Part shown: in pieces, positions 1 to 8,328 of the stretch
Position numbering within the stretch: the first letter of the stretch is position 1
Layout: every line of letters begins with the position of its first letter
DNA from: CAVRTJ01 sp964507185
GTDB lineage: Bacteria; Acidobacteriota; UBA4820; DSQY01
Assembly (NCBI GenBank): GCA_964507185.1
Contig: CAZDOY010000003.1
Location: 1-64,000 of the forward strand
DNA length: 64,000 nucleotides
Direction: 5' to 3'
Notes under the pieces: generated by a model
What the model was told of the DNA's origin: nothing
Seen by the model: the letters and a program-made list of their open reading frames with translations, nothing else
Databases searched by the model: none
Made by a program: the position numbers and the translations under genes

Positions 1-71
1 TGGCCGCCGTTCTCGGCAGCGCCGTCGGGATCTACTTCGGCTGGCGCATCGCGAGGGACTATCTGGTCTGA
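1..71 (+). CDS. C-terminal fragment of a membrane protein
   Basis: The third frame is open from the window edge and ends in TGA at 69-71. It reads about 22 residues ending IARDYLV, with a small hydrophobic stretch (AAVLGSAVGIYFG) that looks like the last membrane helix of an integral membrane protein. Only the 3' end is present, so the family cannot be named. It is followed by a repeat-bearing spacer and then the PlsB-like gene on the same strand. The call rests on the open frame and the hydrophobic composition only. Confidence 0.45.
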   Translation, partial: AAVLGSAVGIYFGWRIARDYLV

Positions 72-91
72 ATCGTCTTGCGATTCGGACC

Positions 92-200
92 AGGGCTAAA
101 GCCTAAGCTAAAGAAGAACTCTGGAACGGCCGAGGAAGGCCTTCGAAGGCCCGTCCCCCACCGTTTTAGCTTTAGCCCTTAGCCCTTAGCCCTTAGCCCT
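92..200. repeat. Intergenic repeat element: inverted GGGCTAAAGC arms around a 14-bp palindrome
   Basis: A left arm near 93-112 (GGGCTAAAGC...AGCTAAA) is roughly inverted at 164-180 (TTTTAGCTTTAGCCC). Between them lies the perfect palindrome GGCCTTCGAAGGCC at 138-151. The right arm runs into four direct copies of the heptamer TTAGCCC (about 172-200). A partial second copy lies at 2634-2700 and degraded relatives at 11655-11710 and 16704-16775. The rest of the 72-453 spacer holds pyrimidine-rich sequence and no gene I can support. Confidence 0.6.
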
Positions 201-453
201 TGGGAGATAATTATCCTCCGCATTCACTTCCGCCTTCCAAATGCAGCCTTTCACCCCAAAATCCTAAATCGCATTCCTCCCGTCCTCCCATCCTCCCTGT
301 GAAAACGATTCTCATGCTTCTCATCGAGATTGCCGCGCTCCTGCGGGCCTCGCAATGACTGCCTCTCCACTCGATAGATGGTAAGATTATTAAAGTGACA
401 ACGATTGGCGACGGGTGCGGGGCGGGCGCCCGCGAGAGACGGAGGACAGGGGT

Positions 454-1902
454 ATGGCGGCGAACGTAACCTTGCCTGTGTGGGCATTCCTGCTGCTGGT
501 GCTTCTCGCTGCGGCGGCGGTTCTGGAGTGGTTCCTGCTGCCGAGCGTGCGCTGGTTCTTCCGCCAGAGGACCGACCGCCTGCTCGACGAGCTGGGCCGC
601 CGCCTGAGGCTGGAGATCCAGCCCTTCCAGCGCACCAGGCGCGCCGTCCTGGTGGACAGGCTCATCTTCGACCCGAAGGTGCAGGAGGCGGCCGAGGCCC
701 ATGCCCGCGAGCGCGGATTGCCGCGCGAACTGGTCATGGCCACCGTTCGCCGGTACGCCCGGGAGATCGTCCCCGCCTTCAACGCCTACCTCTACTTCCG
801 GTTCGGCTACTGGGCGGGGCGCCGCATCGCGCAGATGCTGTACCGCGTGCGGATGGGCTACTCGGACGAGGAAGGCCTGGCCGCGATCCCACGCGGGTCG
901 ACCGTCGTCTTCGTCATGAACCACCGCAGCAACATGGACTACGTCATCGTGGGCTATCTGGCGGCGGACCGCGCGGCGCTGAGCTACGCCGTGGGCGAGT
1001 GGGCCAGGATCTGGCCGCTCAGGGCCCTGATCCGGTCCATGGGGGCCTACTTCGTGCGGCGGCACTCGCGCGACGCACTCTACCGGCGCGTCCTGGAACG
1101 TTACGTCTGCATGGCCACGGAGGGCGGCGTCACCCAGGCCGTCTACCCGGAGGGCGGGCTGAGCCGAAACGGCGGCCTAAGGGAGCCCAAGTTCGGCCTG
1201 CTCGACTACATGCTGCGCGGCTTCGACCCCGAGGGCGAGAGGGACCTTGTTTTCGTCCCCGTGGGCGTGAACTACGACCGGACTCTCGAGGACCGCACGC
1301 TTCTTCTCGACGCAGAGCGGGAGACGCCGCGGCCGGCACCGGCCCGTGGGACGGCGATCCGAACGGTTTTCCGCTTCGTGGTGCACAACCTCGCGTTGAT
1401 GGCGCGCAACAGGTGGCACCGCTTTGGCTACGCCTGCGTCAACTTCGGCCCGCCCATCTCCATGCGCGACTACTGCAGGGAGAAGGGCCTCGACTTCCGC
1501 CGCCTGCCGAGGGACCGGCGCCGCGCCTGCGTGGAGGCCCTCGGCACGGATCTCATGGCGGCCGTGGGGCGCGTGGTGCCCGTGTTGCCCGTGGCGCTCG
1601 TGGCCACGGTCCTTCTGGAGAACGCGCGAAAGCCGGTGAGCGAACTGGGGCTGAAGGCCCGCGTGCACGCCCTGATCGTGCGCCTCGAGGCCGGAGGAGC
1701 GCACGTCTACGTTCCGCGCAGTGACCGCGACTACGCGGTAGCCGTGGGCCTGCGCATGCTCGCGCTCAGGCGGCTCGTGGAGAAGACGGACGGCCTCTAC
1801 GTCGCGCGGGAGGCCGAGCTTCCGCTCCTGCGCTACTACGCCAACTCCATCGCCCACCTGTTGCCTGCGGACGCCGCCGCGACTGGGGCGCGCTGTGAAT
1901 GA
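454..1902 (+). CDS. PlsB-like glycerol-3-phosphate 1-O-acyltransferase family protein
   Basis: Predicted membrane-bound acyltransferase of phospholipid synthesis, transferring an acyl chain to glycerol-3-phosphate or a related acceptor. One N-terminal membrane helix (residues about 8-30) precedes the acyltransferase core. Visible blocks are HRSNMD (His157, Asp162, the H-x4-D catalytic pair), GAYFVRR (about 197-203), YPEGGLSRNG (about 231-240) and VPVGVNYDR. These are the four PlsB-type motifs, although the protein (482 aa) is much shorter than E. coli PlsB. ATG 454 is chosen because GGAGG lies eight bases upstream. A GTG at 415 would extend the frame but has no ribosome site. It overlaps the next gene by 8 bp, suggesting translational coupling. 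Exact acceptor specificity is inferred. Confidence 0.85.
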   Translation: MAANVTLPVWAFLLLVLLAAAAVLEWFLLPSVRWFFRQRTDRLLDELGRRLRLEIQPFQRTRRAVLVDRLIFDPKVQEAAEAHARERGLPRELVMATVRRYAREIVPAFNAYLYFRFGYWAGRRIAQMLYRVRMGYSDEEGLAAIPRGSTVVFVMNHRSNMDYVIVGYLAADRAALSYAVGEWARIWPLRALIRSMGAYFVRRHSRDALYRRVLERYVCMATEGGVTQAVYPEGGLSRNGGLREPKFGLLDYMLRGFDPEGERDLVFVPVGVNYDRTLEDRTLLLDAERETPRPAPARGTAIRTVFRFVVHNLALMARNRWHRFGYACVNFGPPISMRDYCREKGLDFRRLPRDRRRACVEALGTDLMAAVGRVVPVLPVALVATVLLENARKPVSELGLKARVHALIVRLEAGGAHVYVPRSDRDYAVAVGLRMLALRRLVEKTDGLYVAREAELPLLRYYANSIAHLLPADAAATGARCE

Positions 1903-2605
1903 GGACCGCATAGCGCCCTTGCGGCAGTGGACGGCGCTGGTCCCGGCCATGGTGCTGCCCTTCCTCGCGGCCCTCATGTACTTCGTCGTCCTGTCGGGAG
2001 ACCACAGGGCACGGGTCCTGTACGCCGGCACGAAGGTCTTCATGGTCTTCTGGCCGGTCTTCGCCGTGCAGTGGATCCTGCACGGCCGGCTGCCCGTCCC
2101 CCGCCTCCTCGACGTGCGGCACTTGAAGGCGCTCCCCCTGGGGCTGGTCACGGGCGCGGGCGCCGTCCTGCTCATGCTCGGCCTCCTGCACGGCCCCCTG
2201 GGCCCCATGGTCGCCGCCCATGCCCCCGAAATCCGCGCCAAGGCAGCCGAGTTCGGCATTTTGGACCACTACTGGCTCTTCGCCATCACGCTGTCGGTCC
2301 TGCATTCCCTTCTCGAGGAGTTCTACTGGCGGTGGTTCGTCTTCGGGAAGCTGAGGGCCGTGGTGCCGCGCCCGACCGCGCACCTGATGGCCGGCGCGGC
2401 CTTCGCCCTGCACCACGTAGTGATCGTGGCGGTCTTCTTCTCGCTGGGCTGGGGCCTCGCGCTGGGCGCGATGGTGGGGGTCGGCGGGATCGTCTGGAGC
2501 CTGCTCTACGCCCGCCAGGGGACGCTGGCGGGTGTTTGGCTCAGCCACGCGATCGTGGATCTGGGCATCATGATCGTCGGGTACGGGCTGATCTTCGGGA
2601 AGTAG
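1895..2605 (+). CDS. CPBP-family intramembrane glutamic endopeptidase (CAAX/Abi protease)
   Basis: A 236-aa polytopic membrane protein with the three signatures of the CPBP (Abi/RCE1-like) family: LLEEFYWRW (the EE-x3-R motif), FALHH (F-x3-H) and LSHAIVDL (H-x3-D). These residues form the intramembrane active site in the family. Six to eight hydrophobic helices are visible. It starts at GTG 1895 inside the 3' end of the PlsB-like gene, so the two are probably cotranscribed and coupled. Bacterial members process membrane proteins or confer bacteriocin tolerance. No bacteriocin genes are adjacent, so its substrate here is unknown. Confidence 0.85.
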   Translation: MNEDRIAPLRQWTALVPAMVLPFLAALMYFVVLSGDHRARVLYAGTKVFMVFWPVFAVQWILHGRLPVPRLLDVRHLKALPLGLVTGAGAVLLMLGLLHGPLGPMVAAHAPEIRAKAAEFGILDHYWLFAITLSVLHSLLEEFYWRWFVFGKLRAVVPRPTAHLMAGAAFALHHVVIVAVFFSLGWGLALGAMVGVGGIVWSLLYARQGTLAGVWLSHAIVDLGIMIVGYGLIFGK

Positions 2606-2633
2606 GGATGATTAAGGAAGTGGTTGTCTCCCA

Positions 2634-2700
2634 AGGGCTAAGGGCTAAAGAGGAGCCGGCGGGGGCCGAGCCTTCGAAGGCAGGCAAACACCCTACTCTC
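2634..2700. repeat. Partial copy of the GGGCTAA / CCTTCGAAGG intergenic element
   Basis: After the CPBP stop codon the spacer holds GGGCTAAGGGCTAAAG (about 2636-2651), an R-rich link and the palindrome GCCTTCGAAGGC at 2670-2681, in the same order as the element at 92-200. The right arm is absent. Pyrimidine-rich filler (CCTACTCTCC, CCCTACTCAC) follows, which is also typical of these spacers. Confidence 0.5.
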
Positions 2701-2737
2701 CTAATTCCCTACTCACTTACTAACGGCGACGGCAGGC

Positions 2738-2757
2738 GCACTGATCACTCGATCACT
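2738..2757 (-). repeat. GTGATC octamer repeat at the end of mscS
   Basis: On the minus strand this reads GTGATCGA GTGATCAG, two units of the octamer repeated in several other spacers (7757-7790, 8037-8058, 20441-20485). The first TGA of the array is the stop codon of the mechanosensitive channel gene (2753-2755). Confidence 0.5.
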
Positions 2758-3834
2758 TTTCCGAGAGGCCGCCGGCGCCGGGCTTGCCTTCCGCGCGGTT
2801 GTCGTAGAAGCGCTGGGTGGGGTAGGCGAAGTCGATATCCGGCGTGGCGGCAAAGGCGTCCAGTATATCCTCCCAGATGGATTCTTCGGTGCCCCGACGG
2901 AGGCGCGGGTTGCACAAAAAGCGCAGCGTGAGCAGCACGCCGCTGTCCTGGACGGNNNNNNNNNNNNNNNNNNNNNNNNNNNNNNNNNNNNNNNNNNNNN
3001 NNNNNNNNNNNNNNNNNNNNNNNNNNNNNNNNNNNNNNNNNNNNNNNNNNNNNNNAGGCGCGGGTTGCACAAAAAGCGCAGCGTGAGCAGCACGCCGCTG
3101 TCCTGGACGGAGGTATAGACCTTCGGGGTCAGCGTAGAGTAGAAGATCATGAACTTGCTGGAAGCCTCCCGGACCTTTCGCGACGCGCCTTCGGTCAGGT
3201 GTTCGGCATGCTTCCTGGCGATCTCGTCGAGGATCGTCTTGCCCTTCTTCCAGTCGCTTTCGAAGGTTAGCAGGACGGGGATCTCGTCCCAGATGTACTG
3301 GAAGCCCTTGCTGTAGTTGGCGAGAGACTCGCTGAAGATCTTCCAGTTTGGCACGTGAATGACCCTGCCGGTGCTCTGGTCCGCCGCGACCCAGTTCCCG
3401 ATCTCCATGAGCGTGAACTGGAAGATGCGGATGTCGATGACGTCGCCCGAACGGTCGCCGATCTCGATCCGATCACCGACCTCGAAGGGCCGGCGCCACA
3501 TGATGAACATCCACCCGGCCAAATCGGCCACCAGGTCCTTGAGCGCGATGGCCAGGCCGGCGGAGAGCAGGCCCAGGTAGGTGGCGATAGACTGGAAGCC
3601 TTCGAACCAGACGCGGCCGATGACCAGAAGGACCAGGAGCGCGGCGACATAGGAGCTGTTCTTCTGCCACTGGTAGCGCGCGCGGATGTCCTCGAGGCGG
3701 GCGAAGACGGCGCGCAGGACGAGCCGCCGTACGAACCACACCAGGAAGATCACCAGGAGGGACAAGAGGATCTTCTCCTGGACCACCAGGCTTATCCCAA
3801 GCGTGTCGTGTGTCCACTGCTCGACGAACTGCAT
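2753..3834 (-). CDS. MscS-family small-conductance mechanosensitive channel (interrupted by a scaffold gap)
   Basis: Predicted inner-membrane channel that opens under membrane tension to release solutes in hypo-osmotic shock. Three N-terminal helices (near residues 15-35, 55-70, 75-95) are followed by the MscS pore/beta signature GLLSAGLAIALKDLVADLAG and WRRPFEVGDRIEIGDRSGDV, then a cytoplasmic domain. ATG 3834 is chosen for the AGGGAG about ten bases upstream. TTG 3867 and ATG 3861 are alternatives. The frame is interrupted by 100 N (2956-3055), but the 55 bases on each side of the gap are identical (2901-2955 and 3056-3110). Collapsing the N run and one copy restores a continuous frame ending in GGLSEK, so the gene is probably intact. 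Confidence 0.85.
2901..3110. other. Scaffold join: 100 N flanked by an exact 55-bp duplication
   Basis: Positions 2956-3055 are exactly 100 N. The 55 bases before (2901-2955) and after (3056-3110) are identical. This is what results when two contigs that overlap by an assembler k-mer are joined by a fixed-length gap instead of being merged. It is an assembly artefact and not a biological repeat. Confidence 0.9.
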
Positions 3835-4308
3835 GGTCGCGTATCTCCCTGCGGGCGTCATAGGCAAAATCTCGGGCCGAATGCTCGATGATGAACATTT
3901 TAAAGGCTTTCCGGACAGAAGTAAAAGGGCGCCGGGTCCGGAAGCCCCCTCACATCGCCCGGCCGGTTGGTCAATCCTGCCCCCGAAGGGCGTGTCACCG
4001 TTAGGGCACAGACTGGGCCCGGGCGCAAATCAACAGTGTCTGCGTGGAGCCTCTCACGCCCGGATCGCGTGAAAAGAAGCCGGTATTCCGGCGCACGTGG
4101 CCGCCATCAGCGAGATGCGCTGAAGGGGGGCGAAGGAATGAAACCGTCCGGTGACACCCTGTCACGACCAGGTTCCACAATTTCCGGGCTTCCGGGCTGT
4201 CGGGAAGGGGAACGCGGTCACGAAATCACCATGGGAATCCCTGCAGGATCACGTTTCAGCGCCGAGGCCCATTTCCACGCAGGTGCGTGGCGCAGGCTGG
4301 CATGCCGG
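3835..4308. other. Intergenic region between divergent mscS and the secreted-protein gene
   Basis: About 470 bp with no gene I can support. An AAGGGGGGCGAAGG sequence precedes an ATG at 4138 that opens a 73-codon frame to 4359, but its composition is not protein-like and it runs into the promoter of the next gene. The spacer should hold the promoters of both divergent genes. Confidence 0.4.
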
Positions 4309-4337
4309 TTGCAAGTAGGGTTCCCGGATTTCATTAT
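4309..4337 (+). promoter_or_regulatory. Possible sigma70-type promoter of the large secreted protein
   Basis: TTGCAA (4309-4314) and CATTAT (4332-4337) are 17 bp apart, followed by a start codon 31 bp downstream at 4368. The -35 is four of six and the -10 four of six to consensus, in a locally A+T-rich patch (TTTCATTATAT). Confidence 0.4.
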
Positions 4338-4367
4338 ATCGCATTGGATGTGGGGTTAGGGCAAGTG

Positions 4368-7300
4368 ATGATGAAAAAGACAGTCGGGTTCCTGCTATTC
4401 CTGTCTTTCGGGCTCCTCGCCTTCGCGGGCGCGCCCACCCTGAAGACCATAACCGTCGACGGGGACATGTCGGACTGGGCGCCGGTCCTAGCCAATCCCA
4501 TACAGGTCACAGTGGACGGGGCCACGGCCTCGCCGTGCAGCGGGAGCACGCCCGTCGACCGAGACTGCCCGGTGCAGTCCACCGGCCGCGACATGGTGAA
4601 GTTCGCGTGGACGTACGACGCCAGCAACATCTACCTCTACGTCAAGCGTGTGGGAAGCAGCAGCAACAGCCAGACCTTCTTCTTCGCCATGAACGTGAAC
4701 CAGAACAAGAGAATGGGCGCCTTCGCTGACCACCCCGACTACGTCCTGGTCGTCGACTGGAAGGGCAGCAACCGGAGCACGGGCATCCAGCTTTATACCT
4801 ACCTGCCGGCCGATTCGGTCAACGGGGACCCCCTCGTGAACGCGTCCGGCTTCGCCGACGGCTACAGCCTGCCAGGATCCATCGGGACCCTGGTCTGGTC
4901 CGATTACATGAAATCCGGCGGCAGCGCCTCGGGCCAGGAAATGGAGACCTACGTGCCGTGGTTGGACATCGGCGTTCCCTACGGCACGCCAATCTACTAC
5001 CACGTGTCCTCGAGCAACAACACCAAGCTGAGCACCGCCCAGGACAACCTGGGAGGGCCCGGCGGCGGCCTGGGAGCCTTCGGGTACTACCAGCACACGA
5101 TCTCGCCCGACAGCCAGGGTTCGACGGCCCCGGGCGGAACCGTGTCCTACACGCACACGTTGAGCAATAACGGGTCATTCCCCGACACGTACACGATCGG
5201 CGCGAGTTCCTCCATCGGATACCCGCTGAGCCTCTACGTCAACGGCTCGTCCGTCACGCTGCCCGCTACCGTCGCGCTCGACGCCGGCGCCTCGGCCACC
5301 ATCCGGGTGGACGTCGCGACGGTGGCCTCGCCGGCCTCGGCCGTCGATACGACAACCATCTCCGCTTCGTCCGCAGGCGATGGGACCATGGTCAGCGCAA
5401 CGGACACCACCTACGTAGGCACGGTCAGCCTGGCGCCAAACGGGAACGCGACCGCCGTTCCGGGCATGGCGGCGAGTTATTCGCACACGCTCACCAACCT
5501 GCTGGCCTCGGACACGTTCAATTTCTCGGTCAGCGGTAGTGCCGGATGGCGCCTGGATCTCTACGAGGGCTCCACCCTCATCGCGACCGACCTCAACGGC
5601 AACGGAGTTTGGGACAACATCACGACCGGCTACGACACGGACGGAAACGGGCTGCCCGACCTGGCGGTGGCCAACGGCGAGTCCCAACCGATTAGCCTGG
5701 TCGTAACGCCGCCAGCCGGCACACCCGTCGGGGCGACGAATACGGCGACGCTGAGCGCCGCCGGTGTGACCGGCGGCGGATCCGCCTCCGTGACGGACAT
5801 CACGACGGTCAAGCAGCGGCTGACCGTTTCGCCCTCGTACCTCATCAGCGACGGCACCAACCTCTATTCCGGGGCGGGCTACGCCGTGTACTTCGCCCAC
5901 ACGCTGGTGAACTCGGCCTCCACCGCCGACACCTTCAACTTCTACGCGCCGGGTTATTCGCCGAGCAGCAGCGCAGGGTACACGGTGACGATCCTGAGCG
6001 ATCCCAACGGGGACGGGAACCCCTCCGACGGGTTTCCGATCTCCTCGACGGGCCCCGTGGCGGCCAACGGCGGCGTTTTCCATTTCATCGTCGAGGTGGA
6101 CGTGCCGTCCAACATTCTTCCTCCGGCCACCGACAGCACCGTCGTCACCGTGGTGCGCTGCGCCGACGCGGGCTGCACCACGTCCGACACCACGGTAAAG
6201 GCCTCGGTGACAGACGAGACCATGGTCTCCTACATCGTGCCCTTCATGGACCCCATCCACGCGGTTCAGCGGAGCGCCTTCGCGCCCTGCGAAACGGTCT
6301 ACATGGGCGGGTACAACCTCATACCCGACACCTACTATTACCTTTTGTACAAAAACAACGCCGGTTCGGTGGTGAGGACGGCAAACCTCCTTGCGGACAC
6401 CAACGGGACGTTTTCGGACACATACACGTTCCCCGCTACGGCGTCGGGGACCTGGATGGTGGTCCTGCAAGACGCCCGCGGCGGCAACCTGGATTCGGTG
6501 ACCCTCACAATCCAACGTAGCGCCGCCGTGACCCTCCAGCCGGCGGCCTCCGGCCTGCCCCTGGCGGCGGCCTCGGTCGTAGCAAACGCCCACCTGGCCG
6601 ACTCGAACTCGATCTCCACCTACTCGGGCAGCCGGGTGAATTACGTGGTGAAAAGTCCAGACGGAACGCAGTATCTGAAGTCCGACGGGACCTGGTCCGC
6701 CTATTCGGCGGGCAGCCTGACCTCCAGCCATTCGCTGACCGACGTCGGCCCCGGCGCCTCGGTGGACGATACGTTCTCCGCCCCTTCCGTCACTTTCCCC
6801 GGCTACGGCGTCTACTCCCTCTGCGCCACGTGGGAATCCCCCTGCGGCTCCGATTCTTCGACCGCGGACGACCTCGCCGCATCCTGTACCAACCTGTACG
6901 TTGTCTCCTGGACCTCCTACGCGGACGCCGGGCACACGTCGCCGTCGGCGTCCTTCGAAGTGCCCGCCGTCGCCTACCTGGAGGGCCAGGGGTACGGGGG
7001 TTCGACATCCTACACCGTCGCGCTCTACGGTCCTTCGGGCTCACTCGTAACGACCTCGACTTCGACCTCCGACTCGTCCGGTCTTCTCGACTGGAGCGTG
7101 GACACCCAGACGCTGTCCGCCCTGGGCACCTATCATGCCGTGGTCTATCCCGCCGGCGCGGCCGTCCCGTCCATCTTCAGCGCAAGCGACACGCTCATGC
7201 TGGCCGTGCAGGCCTTCGACGCCACCCTCAGCGCACCGGCGCTGATCGGCCCCGTCCTCGACGGCGACACGACGGCTTCGGGTACTTCTTCGGCGCCGGC

Positions 7301-7754
7301 AGGATCGCTCGTTACGCTCTACGACAACGGCGCTCCGGTAGGAACAGCCAGCGTACAGGCAGGCGGGACCTTCACGATCACCTCGAGCATCGCCTTCACA
7401 GCCGGCGATCAGCTCACGGCCATCGTGCAGGTAGGCTCCGCCACGTCCTCCCCCAGCGCTCCGCTGACGGTCAGCCCGCCCGTGAGCCTCCTGAGATATG
7501 GCGGCGTCTCGTCGCTCTCGCCCCTGACGCCCTCCGCCGGCAGCATTTTCGTACAGCAGTACCCCAGCGATCCAGCCCTTGACCCCTCGCGTGACCTGGA
7601 GGTATCGGGCTTCGTCTCGGGCGCGTCTTTCCCGCACGAGAGCACGGACATGCAGGCGGGGTCGCCCCCGCTCGTCTTCTACGAGTTGTCCGGCAACTCG
7701 GGCGACACGCTTAGGGTGACCAAGAGCGGCGGCAAGATAGTCATTACGTATTAG
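4368..7754 (+). CDS. Large secreted multidomain protein with repeated Ig/DUF11-like domains
   Basis: A 1128-aa protein beginning MMKKTVGFLLFLSFG, a clear Sec signal peptide ending near AFAGA. An N-terminal domain (about 25-235) opens with ITVDGDMSDW, typical of CBM9/DOMON-like surface domains. Three successive beta-sandwich repeats follow (about 240-355, 360-490, 490-640), each containing an HTL.N...DTF/DTY element (YTHTLSNNGS, YSHTLTNLLAS, FAHTLVNSAS) and ending in T-rich strands, as in DUF11/NEW-type surface repeats. Further Ig-like modules fill the C-terminal half, ending in a small domain (about residues 1040-1128). There is no C-terminal anchor. Function is unknown; an extracellular or cell-surface structural or binding role is inferred. 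Either ATG 4368 or ATG 4371 may be used, with AGGG at 4358-4361. Confidence 0.75.
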   Translation: MMKKTVGFLLFLSFGLLAFAGAPTLKTITVDGDMSDWAPVLANPIQVTVDGATASPCSGSTPVDRDCPVQSTGRDMVKFAWTYDASNIYLYVKRVGSSSNSQTFFFAMNVNQNKRMGAFADHPDYVLVVDWKGSNRSTGIQLYTYLPADSVNGDPLVNASGFADGYSLPGSIGTLVWSDYMKSGGSASGQEMETYVPWLDIGVPYGTPIYYHVSSSNNTKLSTAQDNLGGPGGGLGAFGYYQHTISPDSQGSTAPGGTVSYTHTLSNNGSFPDTYTIGASSSIGYPLSLYVNGSSVTLPATVALDAGASATIRVDVATVASPASAVDTTTISASSAGDGTMVSATDTTYVGTVSLAPNGNATAVPGMAASYSHTLTNLLASDTFNFSVSGSAGWRLDLYEGSTLIATDLNGNGVWDNITTGYDTDGNGLPDLAVANGESQPISLVVTPPAGTPVGATNTATLSAAGVTGGGSASVTDITTVKQRLTVSPSYLISDGTNLYSGAGYAVYFAHTLVNSASTADTFNFYAPGYSPSSSAGYTVTILSDPNGDGNPSDGFPISSTGPVAANGGVFHFIVEVDVPSNILPPATDSTVVTVVRCADAGCTTSDTTVKASVTDETMVSYIVPFMDPIHAVQRSAFAPCETVYMGGYNLIPDTYYYLLYKNNAGSVVRTANLLADTNGTFSDTYTFPATASGTWMVVLQDARGGNLDSVTLTIQRSAAVTLQPAASGLPLAAASVVANAHLADSNSISTYSGSRVNYVVKSPDGTQYLKSDGTWSAYSAGSLTSSHSLTDVGPGASVDDTFSAPSVTFPGYGVYSLCATWESPCGSDSSTADDLAASCTNLYVVSWTSYADAGHTSPSASFEVPAVAYLEGQGYGGSTSYTVALYGPSGSLVTTSTSTSDSSGLLDWSVDTQTLSALGTYHAVVYPAGAAVPSIFSASDTLMLAVQAFDATLSAPALIGPVLDGDTTASGTSSAPAGSLVTLYDNGAPVGTASVQAGGTFTITSSIAFTAGDQLTAIVQVGSATSSPSAPLTVSPPVSLLRYGGVSSLSPLTPSAGSIFVQQYPSDPALDPSRDLEVSGFVSGASFPHESTDMQAGSPPLVFYELSGNSGDTLRVTKSGGKIVITY

Positions 7755-7756
7755 AT

Positions 7757-7790
7757 AGAGTGATGCAGTGATCAAGTGATCTGGTGATTG
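7757..7790 (+). repeat. GTGATC octamer array, copy 1
   Basis: Immediately after the stop codon (7752-7754) the sequence reads roughly GAGTGATG CAGTGATC AAGTGATC TGGTGATT GAATGACC, about five degenerate 8-bp units. The same motif recurs at 8037-8058 and 20441-20485 and, inverted, at 2738-2757. Confidence 0.55.
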
Positions 7791-7796
7791 AATGAC

Positions 7797-7822
7797 CGGC
7801 GGCCGATTTCGGGAGGCCGCCG
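7797..7822 (+). terminator. Hairpin downstream of the secreted-protein gene
   Basis: CGGCGGCC (7797-7804) pairs perfectly with GGCCGCCG (7815-7822) across a 10-base loop, 42 bp after the stop codon. No T-run follows, so it is a weak candidate terminator or a 3' mRNA-stabilising hairpin. Confidence 0.35.
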
Positions 7823-8328
7823 CGGAGTCAGGTTCCGAAGGGTTTGGCAGGAGGTTTCAGGATAATGTGAGCTAGGTGCGGGCCGGCATCAGCGGACGCG
7901 GATTTCCCCTGCGGGCGTAGTGGGAGCAACATCTGCTGAGGGAAGAGAGTAGCCGATGCGTAAACTCGATCCGCCTGCGCTCACGACCCCGGGCCCCTCC
8001 GGCCCTTCGGAGCCTGCCCAATGGGCCTTTCGGCGCGGTGATCGAGTGATCAAGTCGGGTGCGAACCTTCGCAGGCCCCCCGACTGCCTTCTTACTCCTG
8101 CCTGACTGCCTCTTCCCTTTCCTCTCTTCCTTCTAACCTATTTGGTTGCGGCCCAGGACTGAAAGCCCGATGCCGCGCCAGGCCATCTGTGTGCTCTGTG
8201 GTCTGTCGCCTGGCCAATAAAATCGCCGTCCGGGTTGTTTAGACAGACTCTGAAGGTGATCCACCCGAGAGCACTGCATTTGAAAGGCAACGAAGTCCAT
8301 GCTATTTTTGCACAGTTACGGAGGCTGA
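7823..8328. other. Intergenic spacer before rimO, with a second GTGATC array
   Basis: About 500 bp without a supportable gene. It carries GTGATCGA GTGATCAA at 8037-8058 (octamer family) and CT-rich simple sequence at 8085-8140 (repeated CTGCCT and CTTCC blocks). The last 40 bp include the rimO ribosome site. Confidence 0.45.

Noticed and set aside
3985..4080. Words resembling a cyclic-di-GMP riboswitch (GGGCACAG and GGCGCAAA)
   Set aside because: The spacing and the conserved core of GEMM-type riboswitches are not present and the next gene is far downstream.
4138..4359. A 73-codon frame with a strong purine-rich sequence before its ATG
   Set aside because: The translation is not protein-like, runs into the predicted promoter of the next gene and resembles no family I know.
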